Shown here piece after piece: positions 11,600 to 24,663 of a stretch of DNA of 64,000 nucleotides. Below the pieces are notes generated by a model. That model was not told the origin of the DNA. It saw only the letters and a list, made by a program, of their open reading frames with translations, and ran no database searches. Position numbers and translations under genes: made by a program. How positions within the stretch are numbered: the first letter of the stretch is position 1; each line of letters starts with the position of its first letter. The stretch lies in NCBI GenBank assembly GCA_011503125.2, contig WWBZ02000033.1:558001-622000 (forward strand), written 5' to 3'. Source of the stretch: Botryosphaeria dothidea. Taxonomy: Eukaryota > Ascomycota > Dothideomycetes > Botryosphaeriales > Botryosphaeriaceae.

Positions 11600-12568
11600 C
11601 GTGAGCTTTGTTTGTGGATGTTTTGTCTACTGTATTCGAGAGTTGGTTGAAGCCGCGATTATGGTTGCAGAATATATTTGTGAGTGTAATGTTGAGAATT
11701 CATGGAAAAAACGAGCGCTTTTGTATAAGCAAAGCTCTTGTGCATTCGCAATGACGACGTCGCTCTCTCTTACCCAACGAGCCATAAACAAGTTTTATCT
11801 TTTAGTAAAGTACTGATACGATAGAAGTTACGTATCCATACGTATTTAGACATCTGGGGCAGGGAAGAGATCCTTCCCTCAGCAAAAGTGGAGAGAGTAC
11901 TCGATATATCAAGCATAAATCCTAGCTACCTAGCGATATGGCAAGAACGCGAGAGAGATAGAGAGAAAAGAATTCAGATACAGGAAGGAAACGTCTCTCT
12001 ACAGGGAATATGGCAGGTTTATCTTAAGATTGACTTGAAGATGACGATACAGGGCTCCATATTTAATGCCTTCCCCGCCTCTCGAGCGATTCACGCGAAT
12101 TTTTTGGGTTTACCGAATCCATGTACATGTGGAGCCATCTCCGTCTGATAAAGGTATCCAATACAAGAAGTACCTAGTCATATATCTCGCACTGGATTTT
12201 CAGGACCCATGTTTCAAAGGAGTCGAGCACCTTCTTCAATAATTTATCCCCTATGACGTTCTATCTCCTCGAATGCCCGAGTAGTGTCTTCGCATGTGTG
12301 TCCAGGTTATCAGCATGATCCAACTCATGCTTCCGCGGGAAGCCGAGCCAGTGCTGGTTCTTCATGATACGTCACATATCTCCGTCTTGTCCAGATCAAG
12401 TTTTTTTTTATTTCTCTACACTACTAATCTTTCCGACCAATTGATCGCGAGCCCGAAGCTCGCCTTCCGGAAATCGGTCCGCTGTTCTCTTGTTCTGCTC
12501 AAACAACTACCCCCGCTTGCCCTTTTCTCATCGATCCTCCGAATCCCATCACACAAATACTTTGCATC
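11600..12568. other. Intergenic, shared by two divergent genes
   Basis: AT-rich space between the small minus-strand gene and the plus-strand gene at 12569. Short frames here have no recognisable content. A purine-rich patch lies near 11945-11985. Confidence 0.45.
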
Positions 12569-13386
12569 ATGGTGCTCGGTATAGTCACAGCCATAGCTGC
12601 CTGTCCAGCAATTATCGGCACCAATCAAGCAGTTACACAAGGCCAACACAAAAGTGCGAAAGAAAAGCATCGCGGGCTCAAGACCAACCTCGTTGTCTCC
12701 TGCACTGGAACCTCTCGCGGCAGTCGCGAGGTGAATGGCGGCGCCGTGGTGCTCCTCAACAACAAAGTAAGCCACATTCGCGCGAGAGCATTCCCCGGTG
12801 ATGAGGAAGAAAGTCGCAAGTGAAAGACGCCAGAGTGTGGCGTACTATGCGACATGATCAGACCTGACCATGCGAAAGCTATACATAAACACGCCATCTC
12901 TCCCAGCCGGCGCCCATCCTTTTGCAGGCTATTTCCTCCCTCATCCTTCCCATTCCTGGGGCCGCCTGGGTGAAGGTCTCGTCTCTACCATCTCCGACGA
13001 CCCGCCCCAGCTGAATTGGATCTACCTTGATGTCAATACGCATGAGCTTAAGTATGGCCTGCGTGCAGATTGCGAGGATCACCTTGTCGGACCGTGGTCC
13101 TGCACGCCGATTGGGCGCAGGATGACACTGGAGGGCTGGGAAGGATTTATGGCCGTAGAGGAGAAGAAAGGCAGCGGAATCTGGGAAGTTTGTTTCGATA
13201 GAGATGATGATGGGCTCGTAGAAGTGGGATGTCAGAATATGAGAAGGATGGTAAGTCGCAAAGAAGCCTAAGGTGTGCTTAGAGTATGGCTGATTTCTAT
13301 AGGAGTGTGAGCTTGATAGGAGGGAGATGAGAACGCAGAGGGCCCCGAAGTCGGATTTGGACCCTGATGAGGAAGCTGAAAGATAG
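12569..13386 (+). CDS. Conserved fungal protein of unknown function, 217 residues
   Basis: Three exons (12569-12766, 12879-13250, 13303-13386) join to 217 residues. The start MVLGIVTAIAACPAIIGTNQ is hydrophobic and Gly/Ala-rich, like a short membrane-associated or glycine-zipper helix. It is followed by a basic stretch (KSAKEKHRGLK). A conserved core follows, with SCTGTSRGSREVNGGAVVL, then STISDDPPQLNWIYLDVNTH, then LVGPWSCTPIGRRMTLEGWE and CFDRDDDGL. I recognise this as a family common in Pezizomycotina with no assigned role. Both introns keep frame and have clear branch sites (CCTGACC in the first). It is the only gene between the small beta-rich gene and RRP1. Confidence 0.8.
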
Positions 13387-14371
13387 GACAACGACGATAG
13401 ATCTAAGTAGGCAAAGGAGGGAGAAGGATCCAATTAGGCCCTATTAATAAACCAAGATGTTGAGCATTGATTTTCGATAAGGAGGCTATATGAATATACC
13501 TAAGTTTTAAATTGTCATACGCAGAACCGTACACGGATAGATAGATCACGTGCCGAGACCGGAGGGCAGACGTCCCGCCTGCGAGGCCACTGCGCAGCCC
13601 CTGCGGGCCGTGCCCTGGGTAAGACCCAATTGGCAGGCCTCAGGACTAACTTCCCTTCCTATCGAATCGTCTGTCATTCAACCCAAGCCCTGTTCGCGCC
13701 ACTGTTGACTTCCTGTCTATTGCCGGTCCTAACGATTTTGAGAGGTGCGAATAGCAGCACGCTTTTTTTTTTTTTTTTGTGGAATCAGCTCTTAGCCTTA
13801 GCATGTAAGTAGGCTCTCTAGGCCGTGTGTAATAATCTCCAAGTTTCCTTACTGGAGCACTCAGTCGTCTGAAAGTGGACATTCATCGGACATGATTCCG
13901 TAAGTGCCCGAAGGATGTCACTGAGGTCGCTGATTGCGGATGCAGGCATGCGATTAAGTCGAGATACACCAGACTCTGTCATCTTGCTGGCTAGATCGAC
14001 GATGTTGTACATGCAGCGTCAGCAGCCCTCTGTGGATCGTCGCACACCTCTGCATCCTACTGTAAATTCGATAGAGCGGCGGACAACCCGTCGAGCCATC
14101 TTCGAGTTGATGAGAGATGAGAGATGCGAGGTTGAGCTGGTGATGCTCCCGATCGTGGGGACGGCGATTGCACAGATCGGCCTTGGGCAATGCAGAGGAA
14201 GGCAGAATGCCCGCAGTCTTGGCGCGATGGCAGACGCGCGCCTTTCCAGACGTTCGAAGTTGCGGGACGGGCGCTAAGCCAAATTCATATCCTTGCCTCT
14301 TATCGATTACCATTTTCTCGCTCTCGCGCTCTTCCGCCCAGCAGATCCTCACGACTCCACACCCGTTCGCC
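13387..14371. other. Intergenic, with a 16-base poly-T tract
   Basis: Holds the 3' flank of the 217-residue gene and the promoter of RRP1. A run of 16 T lies at 13763-13778, and a pyrimidine-rich stretch precedes the RRP1 start codon. No gene was recognised on either strand. Confidence 0.45.
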
Positions 14372-15290
14372 ATGACCGACACGACTGCAGCCTCGCAAAA
14401 CAGCCCCTTCATAAGGCAGCTTGCTGCAAATGGTATAATCCTAACGCTCCTCTCTCGTTGTGCCCGTCAAACCGCATAGCGCACCTGCCAGATCAGTTTA
14501 ACTGACGCCGGAATTTTTCCACTTTCTGCAGACAAGCGCATACGCGACAAAGCTCTCGACAGCCTGAAACGGTACCTCGATGGACGGACGGGGTTATCGG
14601 AAATCGAACTACTGAAGCTATGGAAAGGCCTCTTCTTCTGCATGTGGCAGAGCGACAAGCCGCGCACGCAGCAGCAATTGGCGGCTGACCTTGCGGGCTT
14701 GGTCGACATCCTGCCAAACGAGACCGCGCTCGACTTCCTGGCCGCATTCTGGAAGACTATGGCACGGGAATGGGTGGGGATTGATCGGCTCAGGTACGGG
14801 CCCGAAAAGATTGGAGCGGAAGACCGTGAGGAATTGGGGTGCGTGGGACGAATGCTGATTTGGTTCTTTTGACAGGATGGACAAGTTCCTCTTCCTCGTC
14901 CGCCAGTATTTGAGCGCCTCTTTCCGCCTCTTTGCCCGCCAGCGCTGGCGTAATACTGATACGCTCGAGAAATACCTGGACATCCTCCGCGAAACGCCGC
15001 TGAACCCTACGGATCAGAAGGTGCCAAACGGCCTCCGCCTGCATGTCGCCGATATCTACGTAGACGAACTGGACAGGGTGGATGATGCGAGGGAGGGCAG
15101 CCTGCCCCTAGACCAGGTGTTGGCTCCGCTGCGTGAGTTGGCTGAGAGGAGCGTGACCAAGGCAGTGCGGAAAAATGTGAAGGGGGCGTTGGCAGAGGAC
15201 GACAGGTTGAAGGATTGGAACAATCCTAAGAGGGAAGAAGAGGCTGAGGAACAAGATGAGAACGAGGAATGGGGCGGGATCGACGGGTGA
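14372..15290 (+). CDS. RRP1: Rrp1/Nop52 ribosomal RNA processing protein
   Basis: Three exons (14372-14432, 14532-14793, 14876-15290) give 245 residues, close to the yeast Rrp1 size. The Nop52 domain fills most of the protein: FIRQLAANDKRIRDKALDSL, then LLKLWKGLFFCMWQSDKPRT, then LAAFWKTMAREWVGIDRLR and MDKFLFLVRQYLSASFRLF. Rrp1 is a nucleolar factor for 60S subunit assembly and ITS processing (family knowledge). The protein ends with an acidic tail (EEEAEEQDENEEWGG). The second intron splits an Arg codon just before MDKFLFLVRQ. The gene is convergent with TRM8, with 166 bp between stop codons. Confidence 0.92.
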
Positions 15291-15456
15291 TATCCTAGAC
15301 TTGCACAATCACTGTGGTTACAGCGCGGCGTTTTCATGGGCTGGTTGCGGAAAAAAGATCATTATTGCTTCCCTGTAATTTTTCTCTTCCATCTATATCC
15401 GAGACTTCCCGACCTTGCAACAGCAATTCCGACCGTAAAGTGCATGAGCAACCAAA

Positions 15457-16584
<1,128 letters not shown>

Positions 16585-17133
16585 TTTGACGTTGGTGATG
16601 TGTGGTGGTGATGGTAGAGGATTGCGCCGTTGATGAGTCGGCGAAATTCGAGAATGAAGTGGCCGGCGCCACCGGCCAAAACTCCCGTCCTAAAGCGGCA
16701 ATCGAGGGTACGGTGTCCTGCGACGGTGGAATCATATCATGGGAGCAATTGAAGCGAGCGATCGGACAAGTGGATTAACCCCATTCCAACTTAACGTTGT
16801 AATAATTTGCCGTGCCGACTTCGGTCAGCCAGGTTTGCGTGGGCACCAGGACCCATGGAATCGTTTTGAACGCAGGGAAAAAATGCCCTCAATTCCGATA
16901 AAGCAGGTGTTGCTTTATGTGCACGCCGAAACCTAGAAGTGTTGTACATCCTACAAGAAGGAAAAGAAACCCAGATTCACCCTCGGAGACCTGTCCATGA
17001 AGAAACCAAAGCCAAGTATGATATCGACGCGATGCTCCTTCGCAAACCACCCTTTAAAATCATATAATACCATGTGCGATAGCACGCTGTCCGGCCCCGC
17101 CCAATATGCAAGCGCTAATCGTCATTCGTTATT
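16585..17133. other. Intergenic, TRM8 promoter side
   Basis: Space between the TRM8 start and the GID4 stop, both on the minus strand. No other feature was seen. Confidence 0.45.
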
Positions 17134-18262
17134 TCATCGGAATTCAATTGCGCCCATACACCCGTTATCCTCAACATGCTCCAAATCCAGTTGCTGGTAC
17201 CTTCACTTTCGGTCAGCAAGGTCGTTCCTGCGTAATACTTCGTCAAGGATAATACTCACTTTTCGCTCTTGGCGTGAAAGTAGATCCCACTGATTTTCCC
17301 GGTGACTTGACTAAAGCAGATATAGTAGAAGCCCTCGAAACTGGCACCTGATATGGTGCGAACAGTGTGGTCCGGAACAAGGAAGTGCTCCTTCCATCGC
17401 ATGAAAAGATTATCGCGCTGGGCGAAGTTCTTGTACGTGAAATCGGCGCGCTTCGCCTGTTTGGCTAGTGGTCTCCATGCCGGGAAACGACCCCAGTGCT
17501 GCATGTCTACCTTCTCATTTGAGCCCCACTCTGGCCGATTGGTCTGGAATGTGTATTTCGTGCCGATGATCTCGCCTTCGAAATAGGTGGTGAGGGTAGG
17601 GTGATCGTCCGTTAGGCCTACCGGATAACCGTGAGTTAATGCCATCTCAGAAAACGGTTGAGTCGCTCATACCTTGTATGCGCAAGTATCCACAGAGACA
17701 GTGCGATTCCATATCCACGTACTTGATCTCCACCTGGACTTCGTAGACTTGGCGGTCGGACTGCTGGGTGCCCTTGAACTTGCTGCCGGGACGAAGAAAC
17801 GACGACGTCGAATTAGGAAGGAACTGCGCGCAGCCGGATCAGTCATGATTCGAGCTGGGCTGCGTGTTGTGGAGTGTATCTTACTCGATGCTCGGGCCAC
17901 GCCGAGCCGTACAGGTGCGGATACCAGGAGGCGGAGGCGGTGGAGGGAAGCGCAGGACTCTGCAGCGTTGAGCGGTCGCATTCGGCCGCATCGCCCGTAG
18001 CGCTGAGGGGACTGGGCGTGTCCCTCAGCGGACCCTCATCTTCAGCATCCATTCGCTTCCGCGGGTCGACATTCGGCCGGCTGTCCTGGTCGGCGGGTGG
18101 CGTGGCGAGGCGGGAGGATCGTTCAGAAAGTGCAGCGCCGCTGTCGGGGGTGATAGAGGTGTTGGCATCAATTGCGGTGGGCCGCGAGGTTTCTGGGGGG
18201 CATGTTCGGCCGGAGAGCTGGTCAGGCGAATGCGAGGGCATGTGCGGACTCGGTTGAGGCAT
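17134..18262 (-). CDS. GID4: GID/CTLH ubiquitin ligase substrate receptor Gid4 (VID24 family)
   Basis: Four exons (17885-18262, 17673-17823, 17260-17617, 17134-17200) give 317 residues. Residues 1-126 are Pro/Ser-rich and probably disordered. The VID24 domain follows: FLRPGSKFKGTQQSDRQVYE, then EIKYVDMESHCLCGYLRIQG, then LTDDHPTLTTYFEGEIIG, then GRFPAWRPLAKQAKRADFTY, and the end HVEDNGCMGAIEFR. In yeast Gid4 binds Pro/N-degrons and sends gluconeogenic enzymes for degradation when glucose returns. The position of every conserved block agrees with a working beta-barrel. The first exon join (HR to FLPNS) is the least constrained because that part is variable. Confidence 0.93.
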
Positions 18263-19475
18263 GACAATTCAGGGTGAACTTGCGCAGGAGGACATCGGAG
18301 GAAGATTAGGACGTGAAGGCAATTAGGAGGAGTTTGCACAAGAACTGAGAGTGTGGCGGGTGGACGGAAGCTATCTGGAACTGCAGCACCGCATCGTGAG
18401 CGGAGTGTTGGTCGATTGTATGGAAGGAACGCCGGATCGGCCTCGAGACTCGTCGGGTCACTCTTTCCCCGCATGGGTAAATCACGTGCGGCACACGCAG
18501 TATTACAACGGCGAGCTGAAATGAAACGCATGCAGAGTTGCAGAAATAGTCGGATAGTAAATTTCATGACCCTCTTTTGCCTCCACAATCGAATGATCGG
18601 TTTATCTACCCGTGGCGAACCCTGGGTTCCCATCGACTGAGTCTGTTGTGTCCATGGAACTGGAAGCTATGATAACCAACCCCGCCGAGATATGGCCTTG
18701 CGAGATCGGTCCAGAAGAATTCCAAAGTCTAACACAAGTAGACGCGCGGGCTCGAAGCGTTCGTCCGGATTCGCAAAGCCTGGCGACAATGATGCCTGGA
18801 CGGCTGCTTCGCCTCCTTATACGCAATGAAAACAACATTGGTGTTGCAACACGTTTGGAGAATATATTCCGTACATGTAGTTGCTAGACATCCCCAAGTA
18901 GGCGGGCCCAGGAGTTTGAGATTACAAATGAAGAGACATCGTGAAAAGAGAATCGATCAAGGGTTGGCAATTATTGATGATGTTGTCGCAAGCGGATAAG
19001 CTGGATATTAGGCTAGCGTGCTGAAGTTACCTGCCGAAAAAGAGATTCAACCACGGTGTATGAGGCCGTTCATCCGAGATGCCCTATGATGGCATAGTTA
19101 TTCATGAAAAATGACACGTTGAACGCGGAAACGAAGTTGTTGCACGCTGAATACGTCATCAGCCAGTCAAAGCGGAATACCGCGACGAAATCGAAGCAAT
19201 TGTCCGGACGTGATCGTTTTCATCAATACATTTACCTCATTGACTTCTTGAATTCCTCATTGCAGGGAAATGTATCACGAGCTCACGGAAGAAGTGGGCA
19301 AGAAGCCTGCGAGTCTCTGTGGATAGTGCACCGTCTCCGTCGAAGGCCTCCTTTTGGCCAAATCCTGCTATTCCATCGTTTTTTTTTTCGACCGCATCAA
19401 ATCAACGAGACTCGGCGACTCACATCTAGTCTAGAAAATCTGCAGAAGAGTCCTTTCTTGCCGCCACACAATCGC
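18263..19475. other. Intergenic, GID4 upstream region
   Basis: About 1.2 kb with no recognisable coding. Short plus-strand frames at 18612-18887 and 19104-19505 have no family features. A 10-base T run lies near 19380. Likely the GID4 promoter and the 3' flank of MAGO. Confidence 0.45.
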
Positions 19476-20277
19476 TCAGATTGGCTTGATCTGTTTCATG
19501 AATAAGATTAGTCGTTTGAGGGCAACACAGCACAAAGAGAGACTGACCTTGAAGTGAAGAGAAATTAACGAGAACACAAGCGCCTTCAGATCCTGTACGA
19601 GGTAGTAGAATACACGGAGACCCTCCGGGTCCGCCGACTCAGTGACATCGACGAGGGAGCCGATCTTGGCGGTCTGCACGTGCGTGTCAGTGAATACAAG
19701 AAAACCCAGAAGAGGCTTCATATGGGGAGAATTTACCTCAAAGGATATGTGCTCGTTTCCCAGCTTGATCTCCAGCTCTTGACGGCCGTCCTTGTTCTTT
19801 TGCGGCCATTTGGCGTCATCTTCCCTGCAAAGAGTTAAACGCATGGCTAACAGAACAGACGGGCACACTTACTTCATGATCTCGCTCTCCTTGATGATGC
19901 GCTTAATCTCAGCAATCACTGTAGAGCTGACACACACTGCAGAGAGAAAACGGTCAGACTGGACCGCAGGACAACGACGAAATGAGGCGCTTACTCTCTT
20001 TTCGGATCAGGGAATCGTTGCGGTAGTTGGAGTTGTTCGCGTAACGCGCAGTGGCGCTGCGGCCGTCGCCCACAGTGCGAAAGTCAAACTCTGTGGGGTC
20101 TCAGGTCATCTTGCGGAGTCGTCAATGCAGTTCGAGATTCATACCAAGAAACTCATGGCCGAAGCGCCCCGAGTGACCGGAGCTATGATTCTGTCAGTAC
20201 GTGGATCCGCGCAGGGTCTGGGAGATAGAGAGGACGCACTAGTAGCGAACATAGAACTGGTCGTTATCGGGGGCCAT
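19476..20277 (-). CDS. MAGO: Mago nashi, exon junction complex core subunit
   Basis: Seven exons (20240-20277, 20145-20182, 19995-20090, 19873-19936, 19737-19824, 19548-19673, 19476-19490) give 154 residues, the usual length. The protein is highly conserved: [20 protein letters not shown], then [18 protein letters not shown], then [20 protein letters not shown], then [20 protein letters not shown] and the end LISLHFKIKPI. With Y14 it locks the exon junction complex on spliced mRNA. Six introns of 48-63 nt in an 802-bp gene make it the most intron-dense gene here; the last coding exon is only 15 nt. It is divergent from SEC26 across 456 bp. Confidence 0.96.
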
Positions 20278-20733
20278 TGTTGCTTGAAGAGGGTGCGAGT
20301 ACGTGCACAGGCAGAATGTGATGCTGGCGACGGTGTTGCAGCTGAGAGGCGACGCGGCTGGGTAGGGTTGTCGCGGCGCCGCGGCGGGCGGTGAGCGCAG
20401 CCGAATCGGCCAAATTCGCTCGCCGCGCTTCGTAGTGAACACCTGGAGGTGATCCTCAAGGACGAGCCAAGGGGTCCAACTACCCACGTCAGGCGCCAGC
20501 AACCACGACACTCTTTCCGCCGCTTCCCCCGGACACCATTTGTCCTCCCTATCTGCTTGGCTCCCGCTCTTCTCTCTGCGCCCCGCCTCCGCCTCGAGCT
20601 CTGCCCGCGCTGGGCACGATTAACTGCGCATCGAACGGCTGACGGCCGCCGCGGGAGTCCGACGCTGCTGCTCGCCTTCCACTCTAATTCGCCCATCCCC
20701 GCTTCTTAGCTGAATCTCCATCTTCCCGGCAAC
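20278..20733. promoter_or_regulatory. Divergent promoter region between MAGO and SEC26
   Basis: The start codons of MAGO (minus) and SEC26 (plus) are 456 bp apart with no gene between, so both promoters must lie here. The stretch is GC-rich with CT-rich patches near 20520-20600. I could not point to a specific factor site with confidence. Confidence 0.5.
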
Positions 20734-23700
20734 ATGGCGACCTTCCTGGACAACGCGTACAGCCTTGTCCACCAGGACAATGCCGCCGACCAGCCCACCC
20801 TGCAGGAGCTCAAGACCCAGCTTGAGAAGGGCACGGACGAGACAAAGATCGAGACGATGAAGAAGATCCTGACTATCATGCTGAATGGCGACCCCATGCC
20901 CGGCCTCCTCATGCACATTATCCGTTTCGTCATGCCGTCCAAGAGCAAGCCGCTGAAAAAGCTCCTGTACCTGTACTACGAAATCTGCCCCAAGCATGAC
21001 GCCAATGGCAAGCTTAAGCAGGAATGGATTCTGGTCTGGTACGTATCCTACTGGCTCCAGCTGCACTGATCTGTTCCTGATGTGTGACAGCAACGGCATG
21101 CGTTTCGATTTGCAACATCCCAACGAATACATTCGGGGCAACACCCTCCGCTTCGTGTGTAAGCTCCGTGATGCCGAGCTCGTCGAACCCTTGCTCCAGC
21201 CAGCCAGACAATGCCTTGAGCACCGCCACGCCTACGTTCGTAAGAACGCCGTTTTCGCCATTGCATCGATATACCAGCATCTGGAAGCTCTCATCCCCGA
21301 TGCGCCCGAGCTTCTCCTGAACTTTTTGGAGGAGGAGAGCGATCACACTTGCAAGCGGAATGCTTTCGCTGCATTGGCTTCTATCAGCCACGACAAGGCA
21401 TTGGAATACTTGAGTGGTGTTTTCGATGGCATTCCCAACGCGGATGAGCTTCTACAGCTGGCTGAGCTTGAGTTTATCCGCAAAGATGCTGTCACAAACC
21501 CCCAGAACAAGGTCAGACTGATGCGGCAAATTGACATTGCATTCTTTTCGGAGCATCGCAAGCTAATATGTCCATAGGCCCGCTACCTCCGCCTTATTTT
21601 CGACCTTCTTGAAGCAAACGCGTCAACCGTAGTCTATGAAGCTGCGTCTTCGCTCACTGCCCTTACTAACAACCCTGTTGCCGTCAAGGCAGCTGCCTCC
21701 AAATTCATCGAGCTGAGCATCAAGGAGCCGGACAACAACGTGAAACTCATTGTACTAGAGAAAGTGGATCAATTGAGGCAAAAGAATGAGGGCATTCTCG
21801 ACGACTTGGTTATGGAAATTCTCCGTGTGCTGTCCAGCACTGACATTGATGTGCGCAAGAAGGCGCTGGAACTTGCCATGGAAATGGTTTCGAGCAAGAA
21901 CGTGGAGGAGGTTGTCATGCTTCTCAAGAAAGAACTGTCGAAGACTGTCGATGAGCAGTACGAGAAGGTTCGTGTAGCCTGGGAAATGGCATGCGTGCCG
22001 AATGCTAACATTGTTGTTAGAATGCCGAATACCGCTCGCTGCTTATTCACTCGATACATCAATGCGCGATCAAGTTCTCCGAGGTCGCAGCAAGCGTTGT
22101 TGATTCCCTCATGGAATTCATTGCCGACTTCAACAACGCCTCCGCGGTAGATGTCATTTCTTTTGTCAAGGAGGTTGTGGAGAAGTTCCCGGATCTCAGG
22201 CCCTCCATTGTCGAGCGCCTAGTATCAACTCTTAGCGAGGTCCGGGCTGGCAAGGTCTACCGCGGAGCGCTCTGGATTGTGGGAGAATACTCGCTGGAGC
22301 AAAATGATATTAGGGAAGCATGGAAGCGTATCCGCGCTAGTCTCGGAGAGATCCCGATTTTGGCTTCGGAGCAAAGGCTGCTTGAGGAGGTTCCTGACGG
22401 TCAGCCCGATCCCAAGGACCAGATCAACGGCCATGCCAAATCTACTCCCACTGGGTCTAGGAAGGTCCTGGCAGATGGCACCTACGCTACGGAGAGCGCT
22501 TTGACGAGCCAAGCTGCGGTCAAGGCCAAACTGGAGGCCGTGAAAGCGGCCCAGAAGCCTCCGCTCCGCCAGCTTATCCTGGATGGCGACTACTACTTGG
22601 CTACAGTTTTGTCGTCTACACTCACCAAGCTCGTCATGCGCCACTCCGAGATTTCGCAGGATACCGCCCGTACCAACGCGCTCAAGGCTGAAGCCATGCT
22701 CATTATGATTTCGATCATCCGTGTTGGCCAGTCTCAGTTCGTCAAGACTCCCATTGACGAGGATTCCGTTGACAGGATCATGTCCTGCGTTCGCGCCCTG
22801 GCAGAATTCCAGCAAAAGAAAGAGCTCGAAACCGTCTTCTTGGACGACACCAGGAAAGCATTCCGCACAATGGTTCAGTACGAGGAGAAGAAGCGTGCTG
22901 CTAAGGAAGCGTCCGAGAAGATGAAGACTGCAGTCCAGGTTGACGACGTCATTCCGATCAGGCAACTCGCAAAGAAGAACACGGTGGATGGTGCCGATGA
23001 GATCGAGCTTGACTTGGAGAAGGCTACTGGAGGCGACCACACCACCGAAGACCTCTCTTCGAAACTCAGCAGAGTTGTCCAGCTTACCGGTTTCTCGGAC
23101 CAGGTTTACTCCGAAGCTTATGTCAAAGTCCACCAATTCGACATCGTTCTCGACGTTCTCCTTGTCAACCAGACTACAGACACACTGCAGAACCTCTCGG
23201 TCGAGTTCGCCACTCTTGGAGATCTGAAGGTTGTTGAGCGGCCCACCACGCAGAACCTCGGACCCCATGACTTCCTGAACGTGCAGGCCACAATCAAGGT
23301 GTCATCCACCGACACTGGCGTGATCTTCGGCAACGTCGTCTATGATGGCGCAAGCTCCACTGACACGAATGTTATCATTCTCAACGACGTTCATGTGGAC
23401 ATCATGGACTACATTCAGCCAGCGCACTGTTCGGAAACTCAGTTCAGGACTATGTGGACCGAATTCGAATGGGAGAACAAGGTCAATATCAATTCCAAGG
23501 CAAAGACGCTGCGCGACTTCCTCAAGCAGCTGATGGCGGCTACCAACATGAGTTGTCTCACACCAGAGGCGTCGCTGAAGGGAGACTGCCAGTTCTTGAG
23601 CGCTAACCTGTATGCTCGGAGTGTATTCGGTATGTGATCTCATCGTTTTTCTCTTTTTATGTTTGGAAACTGGAGACTGACAACATCCGCAGGCGAGGAT

Positions 23701-23838
23701 GCTTTGGCCAACCTGAGCATCGAGAAGGAGGGAGAGGATGGCCCGGTTACTGGCTTTGTAAGGATTCGCAGTCGATCTCAGGGTCTAGCGCTCGCTCTTG
23801 GCTCTCTCAAGGGCATCAACAAGGCCGGCGAATCGTAG
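20734..23838 (+). CDS. SEC26: Coatomer subunit beta (beta-COP)
   Basis: Five exons (20734-21038, 21091-21511, 21578-21967, 22021-23629, 23693-23838) join to 956 residues, the normal size. The N-terminal adaptin-like repeat half includes KPLKKLLYLYYEICPKHDAN, then MRFDLQHPNEYIRGNTLRFV, then YVRKNAVFAIASIYQH. The C-terminal half has the coatomer beta region (FSDQVYSEAYVKVHQFDIVL, DILNDVHVDIMDYIQPAH-like block, and LGSLKGINKAGES at the end). It is a core subunit of the COPI coat for retrograde Golgi-to-ER traffic. All four introns are 52-66 nt with clean GT-AG ends. It is essential in yeast, consistent with the intact frame. Confidence 0.96.
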
Positions 23839-24663
23839 GCGTATGGTTCAAGTCATGTTTGACGAGGTCAAGTTCCTTTTTACAATACTATTGGAGAAGC
23901 GAGGAGCGCGAGCGGCCGGTTTGTTAGCAGCAACGGCGCCCAGGGATGTTTATGAGGGCGATTGATGACAGGCATGGATTTCGAAGTCTTCCAGACGGTT
24001 CCTTCGGTAGTAGAGGGATCTGGTGTTGTTTGTTTTTTTGCTCGCATGTAGGGGAGTAGCGAGCACTGTGAACAAAAGCTCAGCAGGGGCTGAGAGGTGG
24101 TCGAAAATAGGAGAGAAAGCTTGGTAGGTTAGCACCAGTACACTTTTAATTGCAACCATGAGGTTCCATTTGGATCTGGTGATCAGCGTGCATGAAGAGG
24201 ATGGATTCTTGTACAACATGTATAGATGGTGGGCTGGAATATCAGAGGTTGCCGAAGCAGGAAGGTCTATATTGGGATCTGGTGCAGTCGCTTATAGAGC
24301 TCAAGGGTTGCCAATAATGGGCGGGCATTGTTGTCAGCGCGTTCGCGACAAAGATGCCGGATTCGGACATGGCGAGGCGTTGTTTGAGACGAGTCCCTTG
24401 CAGGGACCCTCGGACCCAGCCCGCGTCGGAGGTCCGGCCTTCCACCCGCCTCGGCTGAATTTCTTTCGCGTAGCTGCGCGCTCGTGCTTCTCGTTGAACA
24501 CGGTAACGGATAGTGACGCGAGCGAGCTCCGAGCGGTGTTCTGGGGCTTACGGGCACGTCCTCCCCGCCGCTCATCGCCTGTGATAAACCTACCCGAATT
24601 CCACTCAGCAATGCCGGAACTGCTCGGAATCACCCACACTCGTTTGAACTCATCCTAATCACA
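23839..24663. other. Intergenic between SEC26 and sphingosine kinase
   Basis: Holds the SEC26 3' flank and the kinase promoter. A 166-codon plus-strand frame (24158-24658) overlaps it without recognisable content. Nothing else was seen. Confidence 0.45.
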